64,000 nucleotides of DNA from the NCBI GenBank assembly GCA_038503075.1, contig JBCAML010000008.1, positions 1,798,001-1,862,000 of the forward strand, written 5' to 3'. A program made the translations under genes and the position numbers. Below are positions 46,064 through 57,800 of this stretch, piece after piece. The notes under the pieces are model-generated. The model was not told the DNA's origin. It was given only the letters and a program-made list of their open reading frames with translations, and did not search any database. How positions within the stretch are numbered: the first letter of the stretch is position 1; every line of letters starts with the position of its first letter. The DNA comes from Gyromitra esculenta. Taxonomy: Eukaryota > Ascomycota > Pezizomycetes > Pezizales > Discinaceae.

Positions 46064-47932
46064 GATTGATTGTAATCTAGGATATGGAATTTGTGTTGAT
46101 AGCATCAAACTCAGAGAAGAGACTCAGGAATATATAGGGCGAGCAGCTAAAGTCGTATGGACATGGTATGTATTGTTTGTCAGATGTAACTTCCCTCTCA
46201 TGACGCAGATACATAAAAAAAACTCGTGCCAGAGGGAAAAATAGTGATATCCCAGAGATTGCGAATACCATAGAATAACAAGCTCTATGGTCTGTTCGTG
46301 TGAGGAATAATAAAAAAGCGTAAGAATGATATCACATATATGGGCAAAGACGGATATTATTGTCCGAACACCCTGGCTAAGCCGGCAAGAACAGGTGGGA
46401 TAGTCCCATCGAGAGAGGAAGTGCTGGTGTGGATTTCGTTTTTCTTATTTCTCGATGTTGGCTTACCATTGCACGCGCACACAACGAAATGAGTTGCGTG
46501 CATCCAGCAATAGGCTGTGTTACATTAGTACGCTGTCCGTGCACAACCGAGTGTTTTGCAGCGGTGTTTCCTCGCGGAGATATGAATCGGGGAATTTGGG
46601 GGGTATTGATTTGCAAAAGGTTTGGTCCTCGGAGTAGGGACTTAGCCTGGAGCGTGGAAAAGTAATGCGGGGGCGGGAAGTCCAGGCCTGTCTTACGTGT
46701 CGCCTCGCATCATGAAACCTCACTCGTAATGTTCGATGCTGCCAACCTAACTTAACCATCGTGGCCGATCAACCAATAGCAAACTCATTTCTCAGCGGGG
46801 GCTAGAAACAGCAATCGGGATACCTGTCTGCCAATATCCGTAGTGGCGTAAATACTATTGGATTGGCTCAGTCCTCACCAAGTGATCACCCCCACTTTTA
46901 GATAATGAATAATGGTTTGGTAATTCACGAAATATCTTCGCAATTGGCCATTGTTACTCTTGTGCTTATAAATGGTCGCCAACATTGATATCTCTAAATA
47001 GGTACTATGAGAAATTACAGGTAACCATATATCGACTTCAGAAATGTTATTTATTATCTACACAACAGTATCACATTAATTATTCCATTAGGCACATACA
47101 GCCCGGAGGTTATGATGCTCAACACAACGCTGAAGAAAGTTCCCTGCAATTGGTGGAACAAAAAAGAAGGCAGAAATGGGCAACTGACGCCTTGACTTTG
47201 TCTCACACATGGAGCTGTACGATCCACCTGCTTGCCGGCCTGAAGTGGCCCAAGCTCCCAGCCTACGAGACCCTGGAACCCGTTCGTCCACGCTTCCGGC
47301 GCAACGGAGCTTATTGCCTTAGCACGATGGAACCGCCCTGGCGGATATTAAGCGGCCCTGCCACTTTAACTGGCCAAGAGCCCCTGCCTTTATTGCCACT
47401 CTGCGTCTGAAACAAACCAGGATTTCAGCATTTCCGCCGGTTGTCCCTTTGGGGTTATACGATAGGAGATAGCCGTATCATTGCACCTTGGCCCGAGTAC
47501 CGGTATGTACTCCAAGCCACCTACCCAGGGTGTTATGCTTTCCCATGTAGCACTGGAGGAGGAAGAAAGCTGGTCTAAACAACTAAGTCGCCCCGCAAAT
47601 CTCAGCCATGACGTCGCCCGTCTATTATTGCCCATGAGAATGCGCTTGAAGAGTTTCGAAGGGGATCGTGCTCCACCATGTGAATATTCCGCGAATATCC
47701 ATAATTTCCAACATTCAATATCACTAGCGGGTAAATGATATGATATAACAAAAAAGAAAAAAAGAAGTATATAAAGTTTGATCAGTTCTGCTTCTGCTTC
47801 TACTTCATTTGCTTTCCTTATCGGTAGAAATCCCCACTGCAATATCGCTAGCTCTTAAATATCACACTGATATTGAAAAACTACTTTTTTTTTTGATACC
47901 GGACAGAATACTTCTTCACTCTTAAGTAAAAA
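46064..47932. other. 1.9-kb divergent spacer within the array
   Basis: It holds promoters for array genes 7 and 8. ORFs at 46985-47410 (plus) and 47390-47842 (minus) are the longest but lack family resemblance and codon regularity. The stretch 47140-47420 is GC-richer than its surroundings. Confidence 0.5.
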
Positions 47933-48445
47933 ATGACAGACCTATCTGGATTATCATCCCAAGAGGAGGGCCCAGCCTCTCCAAAGTCAGCTCCTCAGAA
48001 AGGCGAATTTTGGTTCTCAGTCTTCGAATGCATGGAGGGTAAGCCCAAGGTTTGTAGTGATCACCCTCTAATATTGATGGCACTTCATTGTTTTAAAGCT
48101 CAATTATTCCCCCCCCGTACGAAATAGATTGATTTCGATAAGCTCGCCGAACGATGCCATTATAAAAACGCAGCAGTAGCAAGAGTCACGTACAACAACA
48201 AACGCAAGGCCCTCCTTCAGAACATGGGTGTCAATCCATTGCCTGCTCCTGCAGACGGGGCAAAGCCGAAGAAACGTGGAAGGAAGCCGAAAGAACTCGA
48301 TGAAGACGGTGAGCCACCGAAGAAACGCGGGAGAGGTAGACCTCCGAAGAAGAAGGAGCCGGTGGTAGTTCACGTTAAAGATGAGGAAACTGAAGCTGAA
48401 ACGGAGAATGAATGGGAGGAAGAGAAAGAACAGTATCACTATTGA
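47933..48445 (+). CDS. Array gene 8: second-type head protein with AT-hook-like tail
   Basis: Exons 47933-48049 and 48128-48445 (intron 78 nt) give 144 residues. After an acidic/Ser-rich start, the head reads FWFSVFECMEGKPK, intron, IDFDKLAERCHYKNAAVARV and TYNNKRKALL. The tail contains KPKKRGRKPKE and KKRGRGRPPKKK, two AT-hook-type cores (RGRKP and RGRPP) that bind the minor groove of A/T-rich DNA in known proteins. A VKDE site and a Glu-rich end (EWEEEKEQYHY) follow. This is the best evidence in the array for DNA binding. An alternative donor GTAAGC lies 12 bases upstream of the one used. Confidence 0.75.
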
Positions 48446-49191
48446 GGGGGAGGTTTTTTTTGTAGCAAATAGGCTTTGTATGGGATTCGTATTACGCACA
48501 CGGGGGGATCAGATATCGTATTCTTTGTTTTCTACTCGATTGGACATGTCATTTGAGTAGTTACCTGTAGCAAACAATTGGGAAGATTTTAAAGATATTA
48601 CTACTTCAAACTTTAACAGTCATAGCCAAATGAACGGACCTCTCAATCACAATAACCTCAATCCATTAAAGCATAGCTATTAAAGGAAGATCCCAGACAC
48701 TTGATCCCCTTCCTAGGCTCAAGCTCACCCCTGCGAGAATCAGATCGAACTACAAACATGCCGAAAGCCTATCACTCTGCATATAGCCTGCCTAAAAGCT
48801 CTGATATGACGTCGTTATTCCCGAATGTTCGGTCCGCCGCGTGTATGCCAGGATAAAGCGAGTGCTCAGCAGTGACCCTAAGGCAACCTAACCTGCACAC
48901 AAAAACCAACGCCCGCTAATATGCAGTCCAATTGCTTTTTCCCCACAAAAGCCAATGATCGATCCTATGCATTCGTGCACGTGAAAGAAGGTGGGAGGAG
49001 GGGGAAAAAGGAAAGAAAAAGTGTGAATAAAGCGATATATAACGAACGCCGCTGCGCCAACCCTACTCCCCTCCCGACCAATCCTTCTTGATCTTGTCGA
49101 ATTCTGCGTCTGCCTGTCTTGTTTGACAGCCTACCCCAAAAACAGAGCCTTTATTATACACGGCGGGACATCTGCTCACGCAAACACACAC
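48446..49191. other. Spacer within the array
   Basis: It holds the 3' flank of array gene 8 and the promoter of array gene 9. No gene was seen. Confidence 0.5.
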
Positions 49192-49865
49192 ATGCTTCGT
49201 CAGAGATCTGACGGATCCAGCAATAGCCGAAAATGGAACTTCTTGCACGCGATATTTGAATGCCAGATAGGAACCGTCAAGGTATTTACACACACCGCAC
49301 CCCCCCCTCCAATCTACTACCCCCTTTTACCTTGTATAAGTATACGTAGCTGGCAGAGATAAAATAGTAACATCTTCATACAAAGATTGATTTCGCTAAA
49401 CTCGCTCTCAAACTCGGCTACAAAAACGAGCGCTGTGCTCAAGACATGTACCACCGGTTCCGACGCGCCCATTTCCCGGAACGTCGCAGTCTTAACAACC
49501 GCAGCAACATCAACAGAACGGCCCGACATGTACATGGCAAGCAGCAGTTCCACGCAAACGGGAAAGTGATACATAGGAAAGGGGGTAAGTTTTATCGTGA
49601 TGACGAGGAAGATCTATATCATAATAATGACGACGGCGACGATGGCGACGGCGACGATAATGGTAGTGGTGAGGATAGAGACGGCGAGGAGGGACAGGGA
49701 GCGGGTGTTAAGGTGGAGGATGCGGATATGGAGAGGGCAGAAAAGGATTTTTGGGGGTTGGGGATTATTGATTTGGAGGAGTGGGGGTGTGGAGAGGATG
49801 GGAAGATTAAGATGGAGCCGGGGACAAAGAAGGAACCGGTTGTTGAGGAGTGGGTTTGGACTTGA
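49192..49865 (+). CDS. Array gene 9: second-type head protein, Asp/Gly-rich acidic tail
   Basis: Exons 49192-49281 and 49386-49865 (intron 104 nt) give 189 residues. The head reads RKWNFLHAIFECQIGTVK, intron, IDFAKLALKLGYKNERCAQD and MYHRFRRAHFPE. FECQIG parallels FECMEG of array gene 8, so these two are the closest pair. A His/Asn/Arg-rich linker leads to a long Asp/Gly/Glu tail (DDGDDGDGDDNG) with VKVE and IKME sites, ending VVEEWVWT. A perfect donor GTAAGT at 49585 might indicate an extra intron in the tail; without a convincing acceptor the ORF is read through. The frame is also open upstream of the first ATG (from 49123), so a longer 5' exon is possible. Confidence 0.7.
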
Positions 49866-51415
49866 AATTGGAAGAGGTTGAGCTTTGCGTAGTAGTAGGA
49901 GAATACAGCTAGGAATGGAATATTTTACTTAGGTATTATTTATTGTAAGAAAATGAATTTACTTATGTTAGTGGGATTTCTAAGAATAAGACAAATTAGT
50001 AGGAAAAGTTATTGCTCGTGAAATATGTTGGGATGAACTAGAGGGGTCAGACGTTCTAAACCCTGAATGGCGGGGTGGTCTCTTGTTTCTATTTTTTACA
50101 AACCCCACTTAATAGGTATCGTGGTCAAATTACGACAATGAATGACCACTTTCCAGGCCCACCACAGCAAGTAGTGAGACATTGACGTCAGGAATCAGAA
50201 GAGGTCTGTCCGTTAGACAAAAGAAACCATCATCGAATTGATATTCGCTAAAGTACCTACATTTAGTGTTACTTCTTGATCCCAAAAAGTAAACAACACG
50301 ATGAAAAGGTCGTCCGTGAGCAGCCAACTATCTGTGTCACGTTACTGACTTCACTCACGCTATAGCTACGATATTTGTCAAAATGTAATCAACGACAAGC
50401 GCGCATCTGTCTCGTTTTGGCGGGATCTCATTATCGGCATGATAGAAGTGTCCTTCCGATCCATGCAAACCGCTGTGGCGTTTCTGGCTGCCGTCAACAA
50501 AGTTTGTTGCTTCGATCATTTCCAATATCGACGCTGTACCACGTGCACTCAACGAAAATGGAATATAGTTTTTCTGAAATAGACATCGATATCATGCCAA
50601 CGTTGTTTGTTTTTGTTCTCGCAATCCGAGGATCAAGCAACTGTACCAATAAAAGATCGTAAAACTACATGTAAGCCAAATTTTGCCAGCCAAACTTCAA
50701 GAACTCAGCTCTGACGTTGGGTCACCATCAGAACCACGTGATACTTCGCCCCAAGTATACGTACTGAACGCTGTAAAGCCATGGTCTGAGGGCTACCGCT
50801 ACGTCAGTTCCAGCTGCTGATCTTCGTCTGCTCCCGAAAGGTACACCCGCAAACTATAGATCGAGCATAAGTCCACTTTGACGTTCGGCCTAGCTGGCCT
50901 TTGGTATCCGAATCATTACCTTTCCACAAAACTCAATACGTACCAAAGACGTCAAGCAACACCGTCACTGTAGTATATCAGACAGAGGCATCATGGAGGC
51001 AGTGAGTTATTAGAAAAACAAACACGACTATACTACTGGGCACGGACGAAATTGGGAGTGCAATAGAATCAAGTAGCACAAACCCAATACCTGTTTTTAT
51101 ACCACCAGTTTGAATCTGGAGAGCGACACAAGTCGGTCCGTGAACTCTTCACGATAGACAATCCGAGTGGAAAGCCTAACCTACGTAGGCTTTGTTGGGC
51201 TTTGCAAAGATCTTTCCGCAGTATAGTTACTGCGTTGTGGGGGGGGCAAGGACCGCTTCGACCAGCCTCTCCAATGCTTTTCTGCTAAATCTAAGGTTAA
51301 TAAAGGCTCCTACTCCCACCAGTCTGTCCGGTCCCTAATCCCAAGACCAAAATCCTAAAGCTACCATTCTAAAAACTCAAAGACACCAGCTTCAATATAA
51401 AAAACCCTTCCTAAA
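49866..51415. other. 1.55-kb spacer within the array
   Basis: A/T-rich, with no supported ORF. G-run at 51239-51246. It holds 3' flank of array gene 9 and promoter of array gene 10. Confidence 0.5.
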
Positions 51416-51917
51416 ATGGCACCAGAACCTGCAACCGGAAAACACATTACGACCGACGACAAATTCCAGTTCCTGATCGCTTGTATGAGATACACTACTG
51501 ACGGCAAAGTGCGTCCTATCTTAACTACCTACCCTATAGAAATCCTACTAACTACCACTCCCCTAGACAAACTGGGAAGCCGTCATCGAAGACCAAGAAA
51601 TTGTTACTGTCAACGCCGCGTACCTCCTCCCCCTTCCCCACCCCCTTCCCACATATCTCTTCTAGAATTTTTTTTAAACCATACTAACAGGTATTTCTAG
51701 TAGGAAACGTTTATCGCGCATAATGGTTCAATACGGACTATCAGAGCGCTCCCTGACTGCGCTGCAGAGCCCCAGAAAAGCAAAGAAGGGTGGCGGTGGG
51801 TCACCGAGGAAGAAGCGGAAGGCGGTGGATATGCATGCAGATGAAGAAGAAGATAACTCGGATGTAAAGAACGAGGCTGGTGATGGTGGGTTGGGGGATG
51901 ATGGAGTTGCGAAATGA
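51416..51917 (+). CDS. Array gene 10: second-type head protein
   Basis: Exons 51416-51508, 51567-51619 and 51704-51917 give 119 residues. The head reads DDKFQFLIACMRYTTDGK, intron, TNWEAVIEDQEIVTVNAA and, over a second splice, AKRLSRIMVQYG. The first intron is at the same Lys codon and phase as in array genes 7-9. The acceptor region of intron 2 is unusual: three AGs lie within 16 bases (AACAG, CTAG, TAG); only the last keeps frame. The tail has SPRKAKKGGGGSPRKKRK (basic) and an acidic end with a VKNE site. The head has lost the IDF spelling for TNW but keeps its spacing. Confidence 0.7.
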
Positions 51918-52389
51918 GTTCTGTTCAATTGGCTGGTAGTGGTTGATGGTGATGGTGATGTGTTTGAAGTTTTTTGTAGGGCTTAGTTGCAATTAAAATA
52001 CTTATGGTTATACTTTTTTTTTTCTCTCTACCTACCCGATTCATCGTTAAATCTCGACCATTCACCTCCCCCACATATTCTCACGATCCCCTCGATCCCA
52101 CCCCTTCCCCGTGCAACATCTCGTTTGTACTACGGCGTGACACTAATCGCCCTATTACCAATAACGTGCTGCATGGCTACTAGCAAACCCCTAACCCTGT
52201 CAAACACCTTACCCTACGGACTCTACCCCGCCACGCATATGTAAGGCTGAAGGGGTGTCGCTGTCTGGTTGCTACTTACATACCTCGTCATCCTGAGAAG
52301 AAAGGAAATCTTTAAATCCCTACACAGCCCCCCCCCTTCTGCAGATCAAGTCTCGTCTTGGATACCGCGATCATCCATTCCAATCAGTA
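51918..52389. other. Spacer between array and F-box gene
   Basis: It holds the 3' flank of array gene 10 and the upstream region of the next F-box gene. C-rich blocks occur at 52060-52100. No gene was seen. Confidence 0.5.
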
Positions 52390-53282
52390 ATGGCCAACAG
52401 TTACCAGACCTACACTTACTGTAAGTGGGTGAAAAGCGATACATATACAAAACTATCACTGCTCTGCAAAACGAAGCGCGGGAAAATAAATAACGCTTTC
52501 TGCGCGTGGTGAGGTTTTTAGGATTTGATTTAAACTAACTGCTGAAACCAGGTAAGGCCCTCCGCGACGACGCCGTGCTAGTCACTGTGCACCAAACATC
52601 AGAGCCAAAGCCTAGCTTTTTTGGCCGACTCCGCCGTCGGATAAGTCGTAGGAAGCTCCCTCCGTTGTCGCCGTCGTCGCCGTCACCGTCGCCATCTCTC
52701 TCTAAACACGAAACATGTCACCTCGACGCACCGAGCCCGAGCCCTGTTCCGTCGGAGCAGGTCGCACTAGCGCGTGCGTTTGTCTATGACCCCTCGGCGC
52801 CTACTCCACTGCTCACGCTCCCGAATGAGCTTCTCTTGATCACCGCGTCATTCCTCGAGGACCCGAGTGATCTCAACGCACTCCTACAGACGAACAGGCG
52901 CTTTGCGAGCCTGCTTTCTCCGCTGTGTTTGCAGAACTTTAATTGTAGTGTTACGGCGCTGTGTTGGGCGGTGGTCACGTCGAATGAGGCAATGGCACGG
53001 TTGCTGCTGGGGAAACGTGGGCCAGGATTTGTGCTGTTTGACCGCGACGGATCGGTGGGGTATCCAGCGTCGAGGGATGCAGGAGGGGAGCGGCCAAGGT
53101 TTGGATGGATGTTTGTTATCGGGCCGAGGTTGATGTTCCGTGTGCCGGGGTTTCTGGATGATGATACTACGGTGAGAGAGTGGGCAGAGAAGGGCAAGTG
53201 GAGAAGAATACTGAGTTATTGTTGGAGCACGGATGAAAAGAGGGGCTGGGTATGGGGACGAATGGTGAGAGACGGGCTGTGA
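52390..53282 (+). CDS. F-box protein with a single remnant ankyrin repeat
   Basis: Exons 52390-52420 and 52552-53282 (intron 131 nt) give 253 residues. Exon 1 codes MANSYQTYTY; the phase-1 join gives CKALRDDAVLVTVHQ. A basic and Ser/Pro-rich part (RRRISRRKLPP, SPSSPSPSPS) precedes the F-box at about 97-135 (LLTLPNELLLITASFLEDPS, then NALLQTNRRFASLLSPLC). Next comes one ankyrin-like unit (SVTALCWAVVTSNEAMARLL) with no further repeats. Longer F-box/ankyrin relatives, including the one at 22999, suggest that repeats were lost here. The C-terminal 90 residues are Trp/Arg-rich and unlike any domain I know. Confidence 0.75.
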
Positions 53283-53624
53283 TTGGGTTAAGCATGGAGT
53301 TAGATAGGGTGCCGAGTATGTGTTTTTTAGGGGAGGGGTTTCGTGTGGTGTCTTGCTGACATAGCGTCTTTCGGGGGCTTCACCGTGGGGTAAACATTTA
53401 GTGGGGGGACTAGAGGTGTTAATTTTTGGGTATTCTTTCTATTGGCGTAAGATTGTTCAGTGCTCATAGAGCGGTAAAGCTTATCTCCTGTATCGCGTTC
53501 TTTTGCTTGTTGACTATCTGCCTGTAACTACATTCGATGGAGCAGCGTTAGGGCTGGGATAAAGAGGAAGTTGATGGAAGATGAATTAATTGCTATTGAT
53601 AGGAAGTGATGAAAAGACTGGAGT

Positions 53625-53675
53625 TGAGATGAAAAGTAGGACTGAGATGAAAAGTAGGACTGAGATGAAAAGTGT
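53625..53675. repeat. Tandem repeat, about 2.7 copies of an 18-bp unit
   Basis: The unit is TGAGATGAAAAGTAGGAC. It lies downstream of the F-box gene. A looser GATGAAAAG phrase recurs at 53608 and 53702. Confidence 0.8.
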
Positions 53676-54546
53676 GGAATGGGATGAGAGGTGAAGAACG
53701 AGATGAAAAGGATCAAAAGGATCAAGAAGAGTGATATAGTCAACTTTGAATTGTCCAGGATCATGGGACGTGATTCGAAAACCAAACCTTTCGTCAGAGT
53801 AGCGAATTGGCCTGCATTAGTTTCGTATCTGAGGAAGGCACCACCGTTCGCTGCATGTCCATTGAGAGGAAACATGAGCGAATCTGCACTCAAGTGCTTA
53901 GTTCTCATCGATCAGGCGAGGTACCAGTTCTTCGTAATCTGGCAAGTAGCGAGAGCAAAAATCTCAAATCCATAAATATTTACCATTACGCTTGAGTGGT
54001 CAAGCATGGGGATGAGATGCAGCTACATAAGCGAATGCCATGCCGAGTACTCTACGGATGTACTCTACCTATAATTCTCCTGATGGACGGCCAGGTACTC
54101 CGCATTGGTGGGGTGGAGGTGAGTATGTACTCTGTGTGTACGTATGTATGTACTCGGAGACGGGCTGCGGCTTTGCTTGGTTGGCACGAGGGATGGGGCT
54201 CGGATGGAAGAGATGGCTTGCAGCAAGCAGGAATCGTGTGCATACGGAGGATGTCGTTGGCGTGGTGGAGCAGCGGCTGCAAGGCCAATGGTACGGTTGC
54301 CTCTGGCACCTTCTCCGCACGTTCGTGATGTGGTGCAGCAGCTGTGCTACCTACAGCAGCGGAGTTCATGTGGGTAAGATGCTCTGCTCTGCTCGTGGTG
54401 CGTACGAAGGTACCTACCCCAGCAATGCAGCAGGTGGGGGGAGGAGTACTCTACATGTAGGTAGAGAGTATCACGTATGTAAGGGAAAAACCATTCCCCT
54501 CCTCCCTCATAACCGTGCCAACCAACCGCAGCTAGCTATTAGGCAA

Positions 54547-54712
54547 CTCCCCATCCATCCATCCATCCCTCCTCCCCATCCCTCCACCACTTCCATTCCC
54601 GTTCCCTGCCCAGACAAGAGGCAAGGCACCCCTTCCATCTCCCCCTCATCCATCATCACCATATCACCATCACCACCATCATCCATCACCATCGCCATCA
54701 CCATCACCCCTC
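54547..54712. repeat. CATC / CATCAC simple-sequence tract
   Basis: Interrupted CATC units are followed by CATCAC and CACCAT units in the 5' leader or promoter of EDE1, 180-340 bases before its start codon. Confidence 0.8.
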
Positions 54713-54888
54713 TGACCACTTCCCCTCCCCCAGATCCGTTCTCAGCTTTATTTTCTCTACCTCTGACTGATCTTTCTCGTATCCACCTATCCAGCTTTGT
54801 GCCTTAAATTAATTCTAATAACCGAGTGGTTGTATTCACGACCACCTCCTTCGCCTCCTTCACCATAGTTGCCTTTCCGATCTCAGCC

Positions 54889-57800
54889 ATGAGTGAGAGG
54901 GATAGCAACTCGGAGTCTGGTGAGTCGAGTCTCTGGAAACTCATGCAACCTTTACCCCCTGTCTCTCTCTATAATGTCGTTCTTAGCTAACAGCTTTAGG
55001 TTCCGGCCACCACAACATTGTCCTTACGGCCGAGGAAAAGAAGGTTTTTGGCCAACTTTTCCAGGCAGCCGACAGCGACAAACTTGGCGTCGTGACCGGT
55101 GAGCTAGCCGTCAAATTTTTCGAAAAGTCTGGACTCAACCCCAGGATTCTCGGCGAGGTGAGTCCATGCCCTCCGGAGGCCCGGCTTGGACCACCCTAGG
55201 GCCTGAGTGTGATCCCCAAAAGCTGACAGGGACGTAGATATGGGGCATTGCAGATACCGAAAACCGGGGACTCCTCACAAAGGTCGGCTTTAGTGTCGCG
55301 CTGAGGTTGATTGGTCAAGCACAAAATAACCAGCATCCCCGCCCCGAGCTCGCGCAGCACCCTGGACCACTTCCGAAATTTGAGGGCGTGAATATCACAC
55401 TCCCTCCACCTCCTATGACTTCGGTGCCTATGACCTCGTCGCCGCCGCCGCCGCCACCACCGCCACCCCCGATTCAACAAGCACAGCTTTCAGGGCCGGG
55501 GGGAATGATTAGGGTTCCACCCCTCACACCGCAGGATGTGGAGAAGTTTACAGGGTTGTTTGAAAAGTCCGGGGCTCAGGACGGTGTATTACCAGGAGAT
55601 GTTGCGAAGGGCATCTTTCAACGCGCTAAACTCCCGAATCAGACTCTGGGATTGATCTGGAACCTTGCTGACCGACAACACCGTGGTGCCCTTGGACCAG
55701 CTGAGTTTGTGGTTGCGATGCACCTCATTACATGTTCAAAGAATGGGTCGTTGCCCGTATTACCGCAAATTCTTCCTCCCGGTCTTTACGAAGCTGCGGC
55801 TGGGCGATTGCCCGCAAGGAATGGACCCGACAGAAGAGGTGCTGGGAGGGGTCTTCCATCGACGTTGCCGCCAGTACCGCCAATCCCGAATCAATTCTCG
55901 GGGCATCAGCAGCGCGCGCAAAGTCCACTGAACAGGCAGTTTACACCACCAATCACACAGGCGATGCCGCGTCAGGGGACTGGGGATTGGGCAATTTCGG
56001 CTGCTGATAAAGCTAGGTTTGATCAGGTGTTTTTGACAATTGACAAGCAGAACAGAGGGTTTATTACTGGTCAGTAAATACTTGGGTTTCTGCGATCGAA
56101 ACGTGCTTTTTTATTGATATGGCGTTTTTAGGGGAGGAGGCTGTTCCTTTCTTTGGAAACTCAAACCTTCCGGAAGATATTTTGGCTAGCATCTGGGATC
56201 TTGCTGATATCACAAAGGCTGGGCGTTTGAATCGCGATGAGTTCGCAATTGCCATGCACTTGATTCGTCAACAGCGGAACTCCTCGGGTGCCAATGCTCT
56301 GCCTGAAACCCTACCTTTAAATTTAATTCCTCCTGCCATGCGCCAGCAACGACAGTTTTCAGGCCAACGTATGAATTCCATAGTCTGTCCATCTTTGCAA
56401 GCTGTGAGCTAACTGTGAACTAGCTGCCCCAAGCGCCTACGAACCTCCTCCACCACCGGTCCCTCCACCTCCGCCAAAGACTGCCTCAGATGACCTATTC
56501 GAATTGGACTTTTCGGGTGCGCCACCACACCCGCCAGCCTCAGCTCCTCCTCAAACGTCGGTGTCCCCTTTTGATACCGATGTATTCGGGATGAAGTCGG
56601 CTCCAGCGACAGGGCCTGCCACCCCTATTCCCCCGCAACAAGTCCCGAACTTCTTCAACACCACTCAACGCTCGTTTGTTCCTACATCCAGTTTCGGCCA
56701 GACCATGATCTCACCCTCCCAAACTGGTGGTTCTACCTCTTCTGCTCCGGCAAACCGTGCACCGCCTCCAATGATGATGGATGATCTCCTCGGTGATGCT
56801 GATCCGGAGATTAGCAAGAAGCTCACGAACGAGACTACTGAGCTCGCAAACCTCTCGAACCAGATTGGGACCTTGACTAAACAAACTACCGAGCTCAAAT
56901 CGAAGCGTGCGTCAGCTGAACAAGAGCTTTCGACGCTGAGCACGCAGAAGCAGCACATTGAGATGCAACTCTCGGCGCTGCGTAACGCATATGAACGAGA
57001 GGCAGAACATGTCAAGGCCGTCGAGGACCAACTTGCAGCATCAAAGTCCGAAACGACTCGCCTACGGAACGAATACTCGACTGTCGAGGCCTCCTACAAC
57101 GAGCTGCAATCGCGGAAGCAAGAACTCGCGTCTGCACTCGAAAGCGATAAGCGGGAAAACGAGACGCTATCGCAGCGCATGAAGGTCATCAATGCGGAAA
57201 ACATCACTCTCCGACAGGAGTTAGACCGATTACAGAGTCAGGCTCGACAGCAGCGTGGACTTGTCGCGATCAACAAGAAACAGGTTTCTACTGGGGACCA
57301 GGAAAGAGAGCGCATGCGAAATGAGATCGAAGATGCCAGAAGGGAAATTGCGAGCCCGCAACCCCCAGGCAGTCCAACGCCATCAACTGCAAGCCTGAAC
57401 ACTAACCCATTCCATCGTCGGAGCCCACCTGCGGCACCGGAGAGCGCATTTTCACCAAGCCCGTTTGCGCCTGGAAATGCGGCGCCGGCGCCGGCGACGA
57501 CGTTGGAGGACGTATTTGGACCATCTTTTGCTGCTGTATCGCCGATGCCGACTGGATCTTCGTTGACAAGTTTCCAACGCACGCAAACAGAACCATCAGC
57601 GTCAGAGGGTGGAAATGCAGAACATTCGACACCACCGACGTCGCCCCCAGGAAGCTCGTACCACGGGTCCCCACCGACGTCGGAGGTACCGCCTGTGAGC
57701 GCTGCTGTACAGATGAACCCGTCCTTCCTTCCATTCCAGATTAGTCGCGCAGATTCATTGAGTAGCAGTGTACAGGTTAATCCCAGCGCAAGCCAACATG

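Larger units (their letters stand above)
53283..54888. other. Spacer upstream of EDE1
   Basis: It contains an 18-bp tandem repeat (53625-53675), six copies of GTACTC between 54047 and 54451, and CATC/CATCAC microsatellites (54547-54712). A 255-codon ORF (54040-54807) runs through the simple repeats and is judged spurious. Confidence 0.55.

Noticed and set aside
47390..47842. 150-codon minus-strand ORF within the array
   Set aside because: No head motif, splice signals or conserved pattern; the hydrophobic stretch comes from a T-rich run.
54040..54807. 255-codon ORF upstream of EDE1
   Set aside because: It runs through GTACTC repeats and CATC microsatellites; the amino-acid composition follows the repeats and no domain is present.
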